Source: Alteriqipengyuania halimionae | GTDB taxonomy: Bacteria; Pseudomonadota; Alphaproteobacteria; Sphingomonadales; Sphingomonadaceae | DNA: 64,000 bases | NCBI RefSeq assembly: GCF_009827575.1 | Contig: NZ_WTYR01000001.1 | Span: forward strand, 434,001-498,000 | Direction of reading: 5' to 3' | Shown here: positions 26,764 through 34,806 of the stretch, piece by piece | Layout of the letters: the number at the start of each line of letters is the position of its first letter | How positions within the stretch are numbered: the stretch's first letter is position 1 | Translations under genes and position numbers: made by a program | Notes under the pieces: model-generated | Databases searched by the model: none | Seen by the model: the letters and a program-made list of their open reading frames with translations, nothing else | Told to the model about the DNA's origin: nothing

Positions 26764-28368
26764 TCAGCTGATCTGCCGCTCTTGCCCTTCCCAATAGGGC
26801 GCGCGCAATTCGCGGCGGAGGACCTTGCCCGAGGGGTTGCGCGGCAGCGCCTCGACGAAGTCGACCGATTTTGGGCATTTGAAGCCCGCAATCCGCTCGC
26901 GGGCATGGGCGATGATATCCACTTCGCTCACATCCGATCCGGGCTTGCGCACCACGCAGGCCTTGACCGCTTCGCCCCACTTTTCGTCTGGCACGCCGAA
27001 CACCGCGACATCGGCCACGCCCTCGCACCCGAACACGGCGTTCTCGACCTCGGCGGGATAGACGTTCTCGCCGCCGGTCACGATCATGTCCTTGATCCGG
27101 TCGAACAGATAGAAATACCCGTCCTCGTCGACATAGCCCGCATCGCCCGAGCGAAACCAGCCATCGCCACCGACCGCTTCCGCCGTGGCATCGGGCCGTT
27201 TCCAGTATTTGGTGAGGTTGGCGGTCGAACGGATCGCGATTTCGCCGATGGCGCGCGGTTCCACTTCCGCACCATTCTCGTCGATCACTTTCATCTCGAC
27301 GCCGTTGATGGGCTGGCCGATACCGCGCATCCGCTCATTGCCCTCGACATCGTGATCCTCCGGCATCAGCGCGCAGACGGTGCCGGTGGTTTCGGTGAGG
27401 CCATAGACTTGCGCGAAATCGCAGCCGAACACTTTCAGCGCCGCGCGCAGGAGGTCGAGCGGGATGGGTGACGCGCCGTAGCCGACCAATTTCAGGCTCG
27501 AAAAATCGCTCTCGGTCGATTTGGGATGCATCAGCATCACAGCAATCGCGGCAGGCACGATGAAGGTCTTGGTCACGCGGTGGCGCTCGATCGCATCCAG
27601 TGCGGCACCGGGTTCGAATTCGCGGATCAGCACGCTCTCGATCGCGCCTTTCAGCCCGCGAATGCCCGAGGCGACGCCACCGATATGGAAATTGGGCATG
27701 GCGAGCAGGATGACATCGTCCTCCTCCCATTCGTCCCACAAATCCATTGTGTCGGAGCTATAGTCGAACGCGCTTCGCAGCAGCGCGGTGCTGGACAGGA
27801 CCACGCCCTTGGGAAAGCCGGTGGTGCCCGATGTGTAGAGTTGTAGCGCGGCATCGTCGCCCGTGCGAGCACTCCCGGGGTCGTCGGTCGACTGCTCGTT
27901 GCGCCAGGTGTCGAAGCCGACGAAGGCCTCGCCGCAATCCTGCAGGCAGACCACGAATTCGACACTCGGAAGGCTGGCGCGGATCTGCGCCGCGATCGAA
28001 ACATATTCGGCATCGACGAACAGTACGCGGGCGGCGCAATCCTGCACGATCCATTCGACCTCGGGAACGGCCAGCCGCCAGTTGATGGGGGTCAGCACGC
28101 AGCCCGCCCTCGCAGCACCCACAACGCATTCGTAGAACTCGATGGTGTTCTTGCCGAGATATGCGATCCGCTCATCCGGCTCGATCCCCAGATCGACGAG
28201 ACCGTTGGCGACCTGCGCGGTGCGATCGCCGAATTGGGCAAAGGTCAGCGCACGGTCGCCTTCGCGAAAGGCGATCCGGTCCGGGTAGTCGCGTTGGTTG
28301 AAGGTGGCGAGTTCCGCCAGGGTGGTGAACGAGGCCGGGTCCGGCAACTGCCACGCCCCGCCGGTCAC
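26764..28368 (-). CDS. Acyl-CoA synthetase (AMP-forming)
   Basis: 534 residues, ANL superfamily. The P-loop is QLYTSGTTGFPKGVVLSS, followed by AQVYGLTETTG, GWFRSGDAGYVDEDGYFYLF, the hinge region DRIKDMIVTGGENVYPAEVE and the C-terminal lysine motif PRNPSGKVLRRELR. The GTG at 28368 overlaps the upstream SDR stop by 4 bases (GTGA); the frame stays open further upstream only because it runs antiparallel through SDR codons. Probably a fatty or branched acyl-CoA ligase; substrate unknown. It converges with mmsB, leaving 41 bases between the stops. Confidence 0.9.
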   Translation of the reverse strand: MTGGAWQLPDPASFTTLAELATFNQRDYPDRIAFREGDRALTFAQFGDRTAQVANGLVDLGIEPDERIAYLGKNTIEFYECVVGAARAGCVLTPINWRLAVPEVEWIVQDCAARVLFVDAEYVSIAAQIRASLPSVEFVVCLQDCGEAFVGFDTWRNEQSTDDPGSARTGDDAALQLYTSGTTGFPKGVVLSSTALLRSAFDYSSDTMDLWDEWEEDDVILLAMPNFHIGGVASGIRGLKGAIESVLIREFEPGAALDAIERHRVTKTFIVPAAIAVMLMHPKSTESDFSSLKLVGYGASPIPLDLLRAALKVFGCDFAQVYGLTETTGTVCALMPEDHDVEGNERMRGIGQPINGVEMKVIDENGAEVEPRAIGEIAIRSTANLTKYWKRPDATAEAVGGDGWFRSGDAGYVDEDGYFYLFDRIKDMIVTGGENVYPAEVENAVFGCEGVADVAVFGVPDEKWGEAVKACVVRKPGSDVSEVDIIAHARERIAGFKCPKSVDFVEALPRNPSGKVLRRELRAPYWEGQERQIS

Positions 28369-29147
28369 GGGGCCGAAATCCCCCCGTCGAGCTTGAGCTC
28401 GGCGCCGGTCATGAACTTGCTCTCGTCGCTGGCGAGGTAGAGCACGCCATTGGCGATATCGACCGGTTCGCCCACGCGGCCCAGCGGGATCTGGCGGGCG
28501 AGCTTGCCCATCACGACATCCTTCTCGCGACCGGTATTGGCAACGATGCCATCGAGGATCGGGGTGTCGACGAAAGTCGGGTGCACCGAATTGCAGCGGA
28601 TGTTCCAGCCCTTCTTCGCGCAATGCAGCGCAATCGATTTGCTGAGCATCCACACCGCCGCCTTGCTGGCATTGTAAGCGGGCATCGTCTCGCTGGCGAT
28701 CAGGCCCGCGATCGAGGAGATATTGACGATCGAGCCGGGCTGATTGTCCGCCATGATCGGCAGCGCGCGCTGGCAGCCCAGGAAGATGCTGTCGACATTG
28801 ACGGCAAAGCCGCGCCGCCAGTCTTCCAGGGTGCAGGTTTCGATATCGCCGCGAATGCCGATCCCGGCATTGTTGACCAGAACCGAGATCCCGCCGAGCG
28901 TATCCTGCGTGAACGCGATGACGCGTTCCCAATCTTCGGGATCGGCGACGTCGTGGGCGATGGCATAGGCGGCATCCTGGCCATGGTCGGCGCAGATCGC
29001 AGCGGCGGTTTCGGCGGCGCGATCGCCATTGAGGTCGGACAGCACGACCCGCGCGCCTTCTTCGACCAATCGCCTGCCCGTTGCCGCGCCGAGGCCCTGT
29101 GCCCCCCCGGTAATCAGTGCAAGCTTGCCCTCGACCCGTCCGGCCAT
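28365..29147 (-). CDS. Short-chain dehydrogenase/reductase
   Basis: 260 residues, classical SDR: cofactor motif TGGAQGLGAATGRRL, NNAGIG, catalytic Ser in NISSIAGLIAS and the YNASK motif, and the terminal KFMTGAELKLDGGISAP. Asp37 in SDLNGDRA suggests NAD preference. An AGGGAGAG ribosome site precedes the ATG. It is co-transcribed with the acyl-CoA ligase, so it probably oxidises a hydroxy- or hydroxyacyl intermediate; the substrate cannot be read. Confidence 0.92.
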   Translation of the reverse strand: MAGRVEGKLALITGGAQGLGAATGRRLVEEGARVVLSDLNGDRAAETAAAICADHGQDAAYAIAHDVADPEDWERVIAFTQDTLGGISVLVNNAGIGIRGDIETCTLEDWRRGFAVNVDSIFLGCQRALPIMADNQPGSIVNISSIAGLIASETMPAYNASKAAVWMLSKSIALHCAKKGWNIRCNSVHPTFVDTPILDGIVANTGREKDVVMGKLARQIPLGRVGEPVDIANGVLYLASDESKFMTGAELKLDGGISAP

Positions 29148-29176
29148 GCGCTCTCCCTTGTATGTTGTCGCTGGGT

Positions 29177-29716
29177 TCAGCCCCTTATTAATCGGGTGCT
29201 TAACAGCATCGTTATGCGCGAGTCGATACCCATTCCGTCGGTGCGCCTGGCGGCGATGAATTCCTCGATCCCGTCGAGCGGCACGCGATGGACGGTGATG
29301 TCTTCGCTATCGGTGCCGCCGCCGTCGCCGACTTTGGTGAGACCGGTCGCGCGGACGAGAGTGAAGCTTTCGGACACCATGCCGGGGGAGGAGAAGAACT
29401 CTCCGCAATCCTCGAGATGCGCGGCGCGATAGCCGGTTTCCTCTTCCAGCTCGCGCCCGGCGGCCACGAGGGGGTCTTCATCCTCGGCTCCGTCTTCGTC
29501 GCCGATCAGCCCGGCGGGATATTCGATGCAGCGCTTGCCCAGCGGCACGCGATACTGCTCGACCAAGAGGACGTGCGCGTCTTCCACTGCGACGATCACC
29601 GCGGCGCGGATGCCACGCGCGCGGCCGACATATTCCCATTTGCCGCGGGTCTTGGCGGTGATGAACCTGCCCTGCCAGACGGTTTCCTCGGGGGCGTCGT
29701 GATCGGTCGCGCTCAC
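29177..29716 (-). CDS. Nudix hydrolase, ADP-ribose pyrophosphatase-like
   Basis: 179 residues. The Nudix box is REL-EEE-TG (AAGRELEEETGYRA), preceded by EYPAGLIGDEDGAEDEDP, with the ARG-type VEQYRVPLGKRCIEYPAG seen in NudF-like ADP-sugar pyrophosphatases. The GTG start overlaps the upstream TPM gene's stop by 4 bases, so it is the last gene of the lemA operon. Confidence 0.88.
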   Translation of the reverse strand: MSATDHDAPEETVWQGRFITAKTRGKWEYVGRARGIRAAVIVAVEDAHVLLVEQYRVPLGKRCIEYPAGLIGDEDGAEDEDPLVAAGRELEEETGYRAAHLEDCGEFFSSPGMVSESFTLVRATGLTKVGDGGGTDSEDITVHRVPLDGIEEFIAARRTDGMGIDSRITMLLSTRLIRG

Positions 29717-30387
29717 ACCTCGATCAAGCGGTCGGGGAGCTCGTTCTGGTCGTCCTCGGCCCGCGGGAAATGTTCGGACAGCACTGCGCCGACATCGCGC
29801 ACGCCTGCTGCCAGCCCTTCGGCGATCCGGCCTTCGCGGACATGCACAAGCATGTCGGCCATCGCCTCGCCCCAGACTTCGGCGGAGACCTTCTCCGCGA
29901 TCGGTTCGTCGGCGACGATTTCGGCGCGGTGTTCCTTCATCGAGAGATACAGGAGCACGCCGGTGCGGCCATGGGTGCGGCGTTCGGCCCCGACCTTGAA
30001 ATGCTCGATCGCACGTTCGTGGACGCGCCTGGTCTTCACCGGACCGGGCAGGACGGCGAAGGTAAGGGGATCCCAGCTCAACAGCGCCCAGAAGCCGAGG
30101 AAGGCGACCACGCCCAGACCGGTGAGCCAGGCGATGACCTCGCCGAAAGTCCAGTCATGCGTCCAGCCGCCGCGGAACCAGTCGATCGTGTCGAGCAGCG
30201 CTTCGGGCCACACGGCGAACACGCTCATCACGGTGAACGCGATGACTGCCGCCCAGACGAGGATGACGTCGGTATACCCGTCCGACCGGCGCGCGAGCAC
30301 GGTCACGATTTCGCCGCTGGTGGTGAGTTCGGCCTGTGCGACCGCGTCGGAAACGATCCGGTGTCCGTCTGCGTCGAGATATTTCAT
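29713..30387 (-). CDS. TPM-domain membrane protein
   Basis: 224 residues. It begins with a short helix and SGEIVTVLARRSDGY, has two hydrophobic segments (about residues 40-65 and 85-108), and then a region with HGRTGVLLYLSMKEHRAEIVADEPI, typical of TPM (TLP18.3/Psb32/MOLO-1) proteins. Here the domain appears interrupted by the two membrane helices. It is the third gene of lemA-ygcG-like-TPM-nudix; such sets are common but their role, often linked to envelope or membrane-protein maintenance, is not settled. Confidence 0.8.
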   Translation of the reverse strand: MKYLDADGHRIVSDAVAQAELTTSGEIVTVLARRSDGYTDVILVWAAVIAFTVMSVFAVWPEALLDTIDWFRGGWTHDWTFGEVIAWLTGLGVVAFLGFWALLSWDPLTFAVLPGPVKTRRVHERAIEHFKVGAERRTHGRTGVLLYLSMKEHRAEIVADEPIAEKVSAEVWGEAMADMLVHVREGRIAEGLAAGVRDVGAVLSEHFPRAEDDQNELPDRLIEV

Positions 30388-30400
30388 CTGCTAGCCCCGC

Positions 30401-31231
30401 TTACCATCCGCCGGATGCACCGCCGCCGGTGAAACCGCCGCCGCCGCCGAATCCGCCGAAGCCCCCACCTCCGCCACCACCACCGCCGAAGCCCCCGCCC
30501 CAGCCCGATGAGCGCCCGCCGGCGCCGCGCGCGATCGACTTGCCAGCTTCCCACAGGATGATGTCGCGCACCACATTGCCTCCGCGCGATCCGCGATAGC
30601 GCCGCGATCCCCCGCGCGAGAACATCGGCACGATGAAGAAGAAGAACATGAAGACGAGCCAGATCACCGTCCCGATGGGGAAGCCGCCTTCTTCTGCCCG
30701 CCGGGTCTCGGCCGCACGTTCGGCCTCGGCCGCGGCGCGCGCATCGACCGGTGCCAGGTCGAGCCGCTCGGTGATCTGATCGACCGCTTGTGAAATACCG
30801 CCACCGAAATCGCCCGCGCGAAAGGCGGGGCGCAGCGTGTCGCGGATGATCCGGCCCGAGGTGATATCGGTCAGCCGGTCGTCGAGCCCGCGCGCGGTCT
30901 TGATCGCGATCTTGCGATCGTCGCGCGAGACGAACAGGAGCGCGTTTTCCTCCGAGCCGGAGACGCCGATGTTCCAGGCCTCGGCCAGTTCGAAAGCGTA
31001 GGTATCGACATCGACACCGCCCATATCGGGCACGATGGCCACCACGATCGTGCGACCGGTGGCCTTGGTATAATCGCGCAGGCGCTGATCGAGTGCAACC
31101 TCCTGATTGGCCGGGATCAGGTCGGCGCCGTCATAGACCGGGCCTTCGGGCGCAGGGGGAAAATCCTGCGCCGCCGCCGGGCTGGCGATGAAAGCCAGCG
31201 CGACGAGCAGCAGGATGACGATGCGTTGCAT
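30401..31231 (-). CDS. YgcG-like TPM-domain protein with glycine-rich tail
   Basis: 276 residues: signal peptide (cleaved after SPAAA/Q), a periplasmic TPM domain (about residues 30-160, with YTKATGRTIVVAIVPDMGG, NALLFVSRDDRKIAIKTARGLD and ITERL), one transmembrane helix (TVIWLVFMFFFFIVPMF) and a C-terminal tail of Gly, Phe and Ser only. The tail is low complexity (runs of up to nine Gly), typical of this family. The ATG at 31231 is chosen because it begins the signal peptide. It pairs with LemA, as in many bacteria. Confidence 0.88.
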   Translation of the reverse strand: MQRIVILLLVALAFIASPAAAQDFPPAPEGPVYDGADLIPANQEVALDQRLRDYTKATGRTIVVAIVPDMGGVDVDTYAFELAEAWNIGVSGSEENALLFVSRDDRKIAIKTARGLDDRLTDITSGRIIRDTLRPAFRAGDFGGGISQAVDQITERLDLAPVDARAAAEAERAAETRRAEEGGFPIGTVIWLVFMFFFFIVPMFSRGGSRRYRGSRGGNVVRDIILWEAGKSIARGAGGRSSGWGGGFGGGGGGGGGFGGFGGGGGFTGGGASGGW

Positions 31232-31253
31232 CAGATGGTCTCGATGCAGCCGA

Positions 31254-31853
31254 TTATTCCTGACCGCCGAAATCGACCGTCGGGGCGACGTCGGCACCCG
31301 GCTTGGCGCTGAAGGTCTGCATCGGTTCGGCACCGTGGATCACCTTGGCGCCGACGATGTCGGGGAAGGTGCGGATCGTGGTGTTATAGTCCTGCACCGC
31401 TTCGTTGTAGCGGGTGCGGGCGGTGCTGATGCGGTTCTCCGAGCTTTCCAGCGAGACCATGAGGTCGGCGAAGCGTCCCTGGCTCTTGAGGTCGGGGTAG
31501 CGTTCGACGGTGACCATCAGGCGGCTGAGCGCGCTGCCCAGTTCGCCTTGCGCTGCTTCGAACTGCTGGAACTTGGCCGGATCGCTGAGATCGTCGGCGT
31601 TGAGCTGGATCGAGGTGGCTTTCGAGCGCGCCTCGATCACGCCGGTCAGCGTGTCTTCCTCAGCCTCGGCGGCGCCGCGCACGGTCGAAACGAGGTTGGG
31701 GATCAGGTCGGCGCGACGCTGATAGGCGTCTTCGACATTGGCCCAGGCGGCCTTGGCGGCCTCTTCCTTGGTCGGGACCGAGTTGATGCCGCACGAGGCG
31801 AGCATGGCGGCCCCGACGGCGATGAAGGCAAAGCGGAAGGACTTCCAGGACAT
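31254..31853 (-). CDS. lemA: LemA-family lipoprotein
   Basis: 199 residues, mostly helical. Lipobox MLASC (Cys21), then the LemA core: YQRRADLIPNLVSTVRGAAEAE, LSRLMVTVERYPDLKSQGRF and ENRISTARTRYNEAVQDYN. First gene of the operon with the two TPM proteins and the Nudix hydrolase. Function unproven; LemA proteins often accompany YgcG-type partners at the membrane. Confidence 0.92.
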   Translation of the reverse strand: MSWKSFRFAFIAVGAAMLASCGINSVPTKEEAAKAAWANVEDAYQRRADLIPNLVSTVRGAAEAEEDTLTGVIEARSKATSIQLNADDLSDPAKFQQFEAAQGELGSALSRLMVTVERYPDLKSQGRFADLMVSLESSENRISTARTRYNEAVQDYNTTIRTFPDIVGAKVIHGAEPMQTFSAKPGADVAPTVDFGGQE

Positions 31854-31983
31854 GCGACAAACTCCCCGTTGAATGGTGTCTTACATAGATAGCACGGCTC
31901 GCCGCGTATTCAAGATGCGAGCCGCTTGGCACCCACTATCCGACTGTGTCAAAGCGCGACCTGTTACAACAATGGAGAAACCC

Positions 31984-32484
31984 ATGAGCCTGGGCAAGGA
32001 ATTCAAGAAATTCATCGCGCGCGGCAACGTGATCGACCTCGCCGTGGGCGTGGTGATCGGCGCGGCATTCGGGAAAATCACCACCTCGCTCGCAGAAGGA
32101 ATCATCATGCCGCTGATCGGCTGGCTGTTCGGCGACATCGATTTCTCGAACAAGTTCATCCGCCTGAGTGAAATTCCCGAGGGCTATGAGGGTTCGCTGT
32201 CCAATTATGCCGAGCTCAAGGAAGCAGGCGTGCAGATGATCGGCTACGGCGATCTCATCACCCAGGTGATCAACTTCCTGCTGATCGCCTTCGCCGTCTT
32301 CATGCTGGTGCGCGCGGCCAATCGCGCGATGGACGAGATGCAGGAACTGGCCGGCCAGACCGAGGACAGCTCGAAGAGCCCCGACGTGCCGACCGACCCG
32401 CAGCTCGACGTCCTCAAGAAGATCCTGGCCGAGCTGAAGAAGGAGGAAGGGAATGCGCCTGCAGACGGTGCGCAGAGGGCATAG
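31984..32484 (+). CDS. mscL: Large-conductance mechanosensitive channel
   Basis: 166 residues. N-terminal amphipathic helix and first transmembrane helix (FKKFIARGNVIDLAVGVVIG), the periplasmic loop and the second transmembrane helix (ITQVINFLLIAFAVFMLVRA), then a longer-than-usual charged tail ending in a helical bundle (QLDVLKKILAELKKEEG). It opens under membrane tension to release solutes on osmotic downshift. GGAGA lies 6 bases before this ATG; the ATG four codons earlier overlaps that site. Confidence 0.95.
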   Translation: MSLGKEFKKFIARGNVIDLAVGVVIGAAFGKITTSLAEGIIMPLIGWLFGDIDFSNKFIRLSEIPEGYEGSLSNYAELKEAGVQMIGYGDLITQVINFLLIAFAVFMLVRAANRAMDEMQELAGQTEDSSKSPDVPTDPQLDVLKKILAELKKEEGNAPADGAQRA

Positions 32485-32501
32485 GAGAGTCGTAGTGGTT
32501 A

Positions 32502-32521
32502 CGGCCCCGCATCGGCGGGGC
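32502..32521 (+). terminator. Hairpin after mscL
   Basis: Perfect 8-bp stem GGCCCCGC / GCGGGGCC with an ATCG loop, 18 bases after the mscL stop. No clear T run follows, so it could be a weak terminator or an RNA-protecting hairpin. Confidence 0.5.
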
Positions 32522-32529
32522 CATCCTCG

Positions 32530-32760
32530 GTGCTATTCCCTTCGCTACGCTACGGCGCACCTGCGGGCGGGCGGTCGCCCTTGCCTTGGCCTGGTCGGCC
32601 AGCGGGCGACCGCCTCGGTCGTGTCCGCTTGGCACCAGGCCAGCAATATCCGTCCAAAAATTTGCGCGCGGTAGCGCGAACGCCTGCGACTGCAGGCCGG
32701 ACGGTAGGCCGAAGCCAAGCGGGCCGGATGGCCCGCACCCGGCGTTTGAGGGACTCAAAC
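32530..32760. other. Hairpin-rich non-coding gap between mscL and the tmRNA gene
   Basis: No credible gene seen. The stretch holds GGCGGTCGCCC (32570-32580) paired with GGGCGACCGCC (32604-32614), enclosing a smaller TGGCC/GGCCA stem; GCGGGCC-GGAT-GGCCCGC (32719-32736); and GTTTGAG-GGA-CTCAAAC (32744-32760). The stems are perfect. It may be a repeated element or a structured RNA. Confidence 0.55.
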
Positions 32761-32775
32761 AAACACTCTGCTCAC

Positions 32776-32803
32776 TTCACATTAATCTTCGCGTGCCTAT
32801 ATA
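32776..32803 (+). promoter_or_regulatory. Probable tmRNA promoter
   Basis: TTCACA (32776-32781), 16 bases, then TATATA (32798-32803), placing the transcript start close to 32810, just at the first hairpin of the acceptor piece. Confidence 0.5.
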
Positions 32804-32804
32804 G

Positions 32805-33160
32805 GGCCTGCTCGCTTCGGCGGGCTATGACGATAAATTGCGGCGTGCAATAGGCACGGCGGACCCGGGGGCAGTACCCGGCGGCTCCACCATTGCGTTC
32901 GCCTCCACCGAGCAAGTGGGCGGACGCATTGTTGGGGCCGAACCAGGATCGACGCGTGTTGAAAGGCGCTGTTTTCGTCCGGGCTGAGTAACCCGTTAAA
33001 GGCTCAAAACCAATAAGTGCCAACGATAACGAAGCACTTGCTCTCGCTGCGTAATGTGACGGCCTAGCGGCCTGAATTTACAAAGCTAAGAACGCGGTTG
33101 GTCCGACCGGTCAACAGAACGGATACGGGGCTCCGGGGGTAGCTAGCAACAGAAACCCCC
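32805..33160 (+). ncRNA. ssrA: Circularly permuted two-piece tmRNA
   Basis: Alphaproteobacterial tmRNA in permuted order. The acceptor piece comes first and ends in CGGCTCC-A-CCA (CCA at 32890-32892), after a GGACCCGGGGGCAGTACCCGG T-arm. A 41-base spacer with a hairpin (32893-32933) is to be removed. The coding piece begins GGGGCCGAACCAGGATCGACG at 32934; its GGGGCCG pairs with the CGGCTCC strand and gives the G3-U70 pair recognised by alanyl-tRNA synthetase. The tag frame starts at 33019 and reads ANDNEALALAA, stop at 33052-33054. The outer ends are approximate: the 5' end from the promoter, the 3' end from a GGGGGT/ACCCCC pairing near 33135-33160. It rescues stalled ribosomes with SmpB. Confidence 0.9.
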
Positions 33161-33176
33161 ACCTCCATTCTACCGG

Positions 33177-33425
33177 CTACGAGTTCGTCTCTGCTTCCAG
33201 AGCGGCGCGTTCCGCCTGCTCGCGTTCAACGCAGTCGAGGATCTTCGCGCCGGCCAGGAAGACCGCGCAGGTGCAGGCGAGGAACAGGAGCCATCCGCCG
33301 AAGCCGGGAATCTGGTCGTGATAGGCCGAGCCGCGCTCGACCGCGCCGAGGGCGAGCGCATAGATGATGAGATACGCTTCGACTTTGGTCTTGATCGTGA
33401 ACAGGCGTCCGATTTTTCGGATCAT
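33177..33425 (-). CDS. Small membrane protein, conserved-looking, unknown function
   Basis: 82 residues: a basic N-terminus (MIRKIGRLFTIKTKVEA), two hydrophobic helices (about residues 17-32 and 44-65) and a charged tail (DCVEREQAERAALEAETNS). The first helix runs into AVERG. The ATG at 33425 has AGGAGA upstream, about 9 bases away. No family was recognised; it stands alone between the tmRNA gene and astB. Confidence 0.7.
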   Translation of the reverse strand: MIRKIGRLFTIKTKVEAYLIIYALALGAVERGSAYHDQIPGFGGWLLFLACTCAVFLAGAKILDCVEREQAERAALEAETNS

Positions 33426-33558
33426 GAGTGGCGTTCTCCTATCGCATACGAACCAGCAAGCATCGTGCCATCCGCGGAATCGCGTCGGCAGGATGGTTAA
33501 CACATTACTAAGTGTAAACGTGCCCGACGCGACGGGGATTCTTGCCAGCCGTCCCGAT

Positions 33559-34806
33559 TCAGATCAGTTCGGAGAGGTCGAGGGTATCGAGCAATGCGGC
33601 CCGCGCCGCGATGACGGTCGTGGCTAGCTTCTCGCTGCCGATATCGCCGGGATCGATCTGGTCGGGCCAGTATTCGCCGACCACACACTCGATCGTTTCG
33701 GCCTTCGCATCGTCCACGAGAAAGCGCGGATCCACGGTGTCCGGGTTGGCCACCACGCGCAGGCGGAGGCAGGCCGGCCCGCCGCCATTGGCCATCGACT
33801 GGCGAACGTCGACCGGCAACACCTTCCGAATGGGGCCATTGCCTTCGATCATGCTCTGGCAGAATGCCCAGACGCTTTCGCTTTCTCGGCATTCGCTCGG
33901 CACGACCAGCGCCATCGCGCCGTCCGGCAAGGTCAGCAATTGCGCGTTGAAGAGATAGGTCCGGATCGCTTCTTCGAGGCTGACGGCGTCTTCGGGTACT
34001 TCGACAACTTCGAGCGCCGGGAAGGCAGCGCGGATCGCGTCGTAGGCGGCGTCTTGATCGGCATAGGCGCGTTGATGGGTGAACAGCACGCGCTCGTTGG
34101 CGACCGACACGACATCGTTGTGGAAGGCCCCGGCAGCGATCGCTTCGGGGTTCTGTTCGATGAACACCGCGCGCGCGGGATCGAGCCCATGGCGGCGCGC
34201 GATGATCCGGCTCGCCTGTTCATGCTGGCGCGCGGGAAACTCGCCGCCCTGCCGTCCCCATACGAACACTTCGACGCCGGGCGCATCGTGATGCTCGCAA
34301 AAGCGCATGTGATTGGCCGCGCCTTCATCGCCGAAAGTGGGGATCACCGCGTCGTGGACGGTGAAGGCGTCCGAGCCGAAGGCGAGGTCGAGCTGGGCCT
34401 TGGTGTCCTGCCATTCCTGTCCGCGATGCGGCATGGTGACGAGATTGGCCGGCGTCAGGTGGCACGTCCCGTCCGCCGTATCGGGGGCGGGAGAGACGGT
34501 CGCGGCGTTGGCGGTCCACATCGAAGAGGCCGACCATGCAGCGGCGATCAGCGCCCGCGGCGTGTTCGCATCGGCGGCGATCGCATCGAGGAAGGTACTA
34601 TTGGGCCGCGGCAGCGGCAGCAGGAAACCCTGCGTCAGCCCGAGCGCCAGATTGTGCCGCATCTTCGCGACGCCCTGCAGCGCGGCGGCGCGCGGATAGC
34701 TGGGATCGCCCTTGTGGCTCGCGCTGGCGATGTTGCCTAGGCTCAGGCCGGCGTAATTGTGCGAAGGGCCGACGATCCCGTCGAAATTGATTTCCTCGAG
34801 CGCCAT
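33559..34806 (-). CDS. astB: N-succinylarginine dihydrolase
   Basis: 415 residues, AstB family of the guanidine-modifying superfamily. It opens with EINFDGIVGPSHNYAGLSLGN, characteristic of AstB, and contains TVSPAPDTADGTCHLTPANL, EGAANHMR, a FIEQNPEAI segment, the SMANGGGPACLRLRV motif and a late active-site Asp/His region. It converts N2-succinylarginine to N2-succinylornithine, CO2 and ammonia. The start shares one base with the astA stop (TGATG), showing coupling. Confidence 0.96.
   Translation of the reverse strand: MALEEINFDGIVGPSHNYAGLSLGNIASASHKGDPSYPRAAALQGVAKMRHNLALGLTQGFLLPLPRPNSTFLDAIAADANTPRALIAAAWSASSMWTANAATVSPAPDTADGTCHLTPANLVTMPHRGQEWQDTKAQLDLAFGSDAFTVHDAVIPTFGDEGAANHMRFCEHHDAPGVEVFVWGRQGGEFPARQHEQASRIIARRHGLDPARAVFIEQNPEAIAAGAFHNDVVSVANERVLFTHQRAYADQDAAYDAIRAAFPALEVVEVPEDAVSLEEAIRTYLFNAQLLTLPDGAMALVVPSECRESESVWAFCQSMIEGNGPIRKVLPVDVRQSMANGGGPACLRLRVVANPDTVDPRFLVDDAKAETIECVVGEYWPDQIDPGDIGSEKLATTVIAARAALLDTLDLSELI

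Noticed and set aside
26764-28932. Extending the acyl-CoA ligase upstream to 722 residues
   Set aside because: The extra 188 residues are the SDR gene read in another frame; the GTG at 28368 overlapping the SDR stop gives a protein of normal length.
32550-32762. A 70-codon minus-strand frame between mscL and tmRNA
   Set aside because: Arg/Pro/Gly-rich, lies entirely over strong hairpins, and has no ribosome site or recognisable domain. Treated as structured non-coding DNA.
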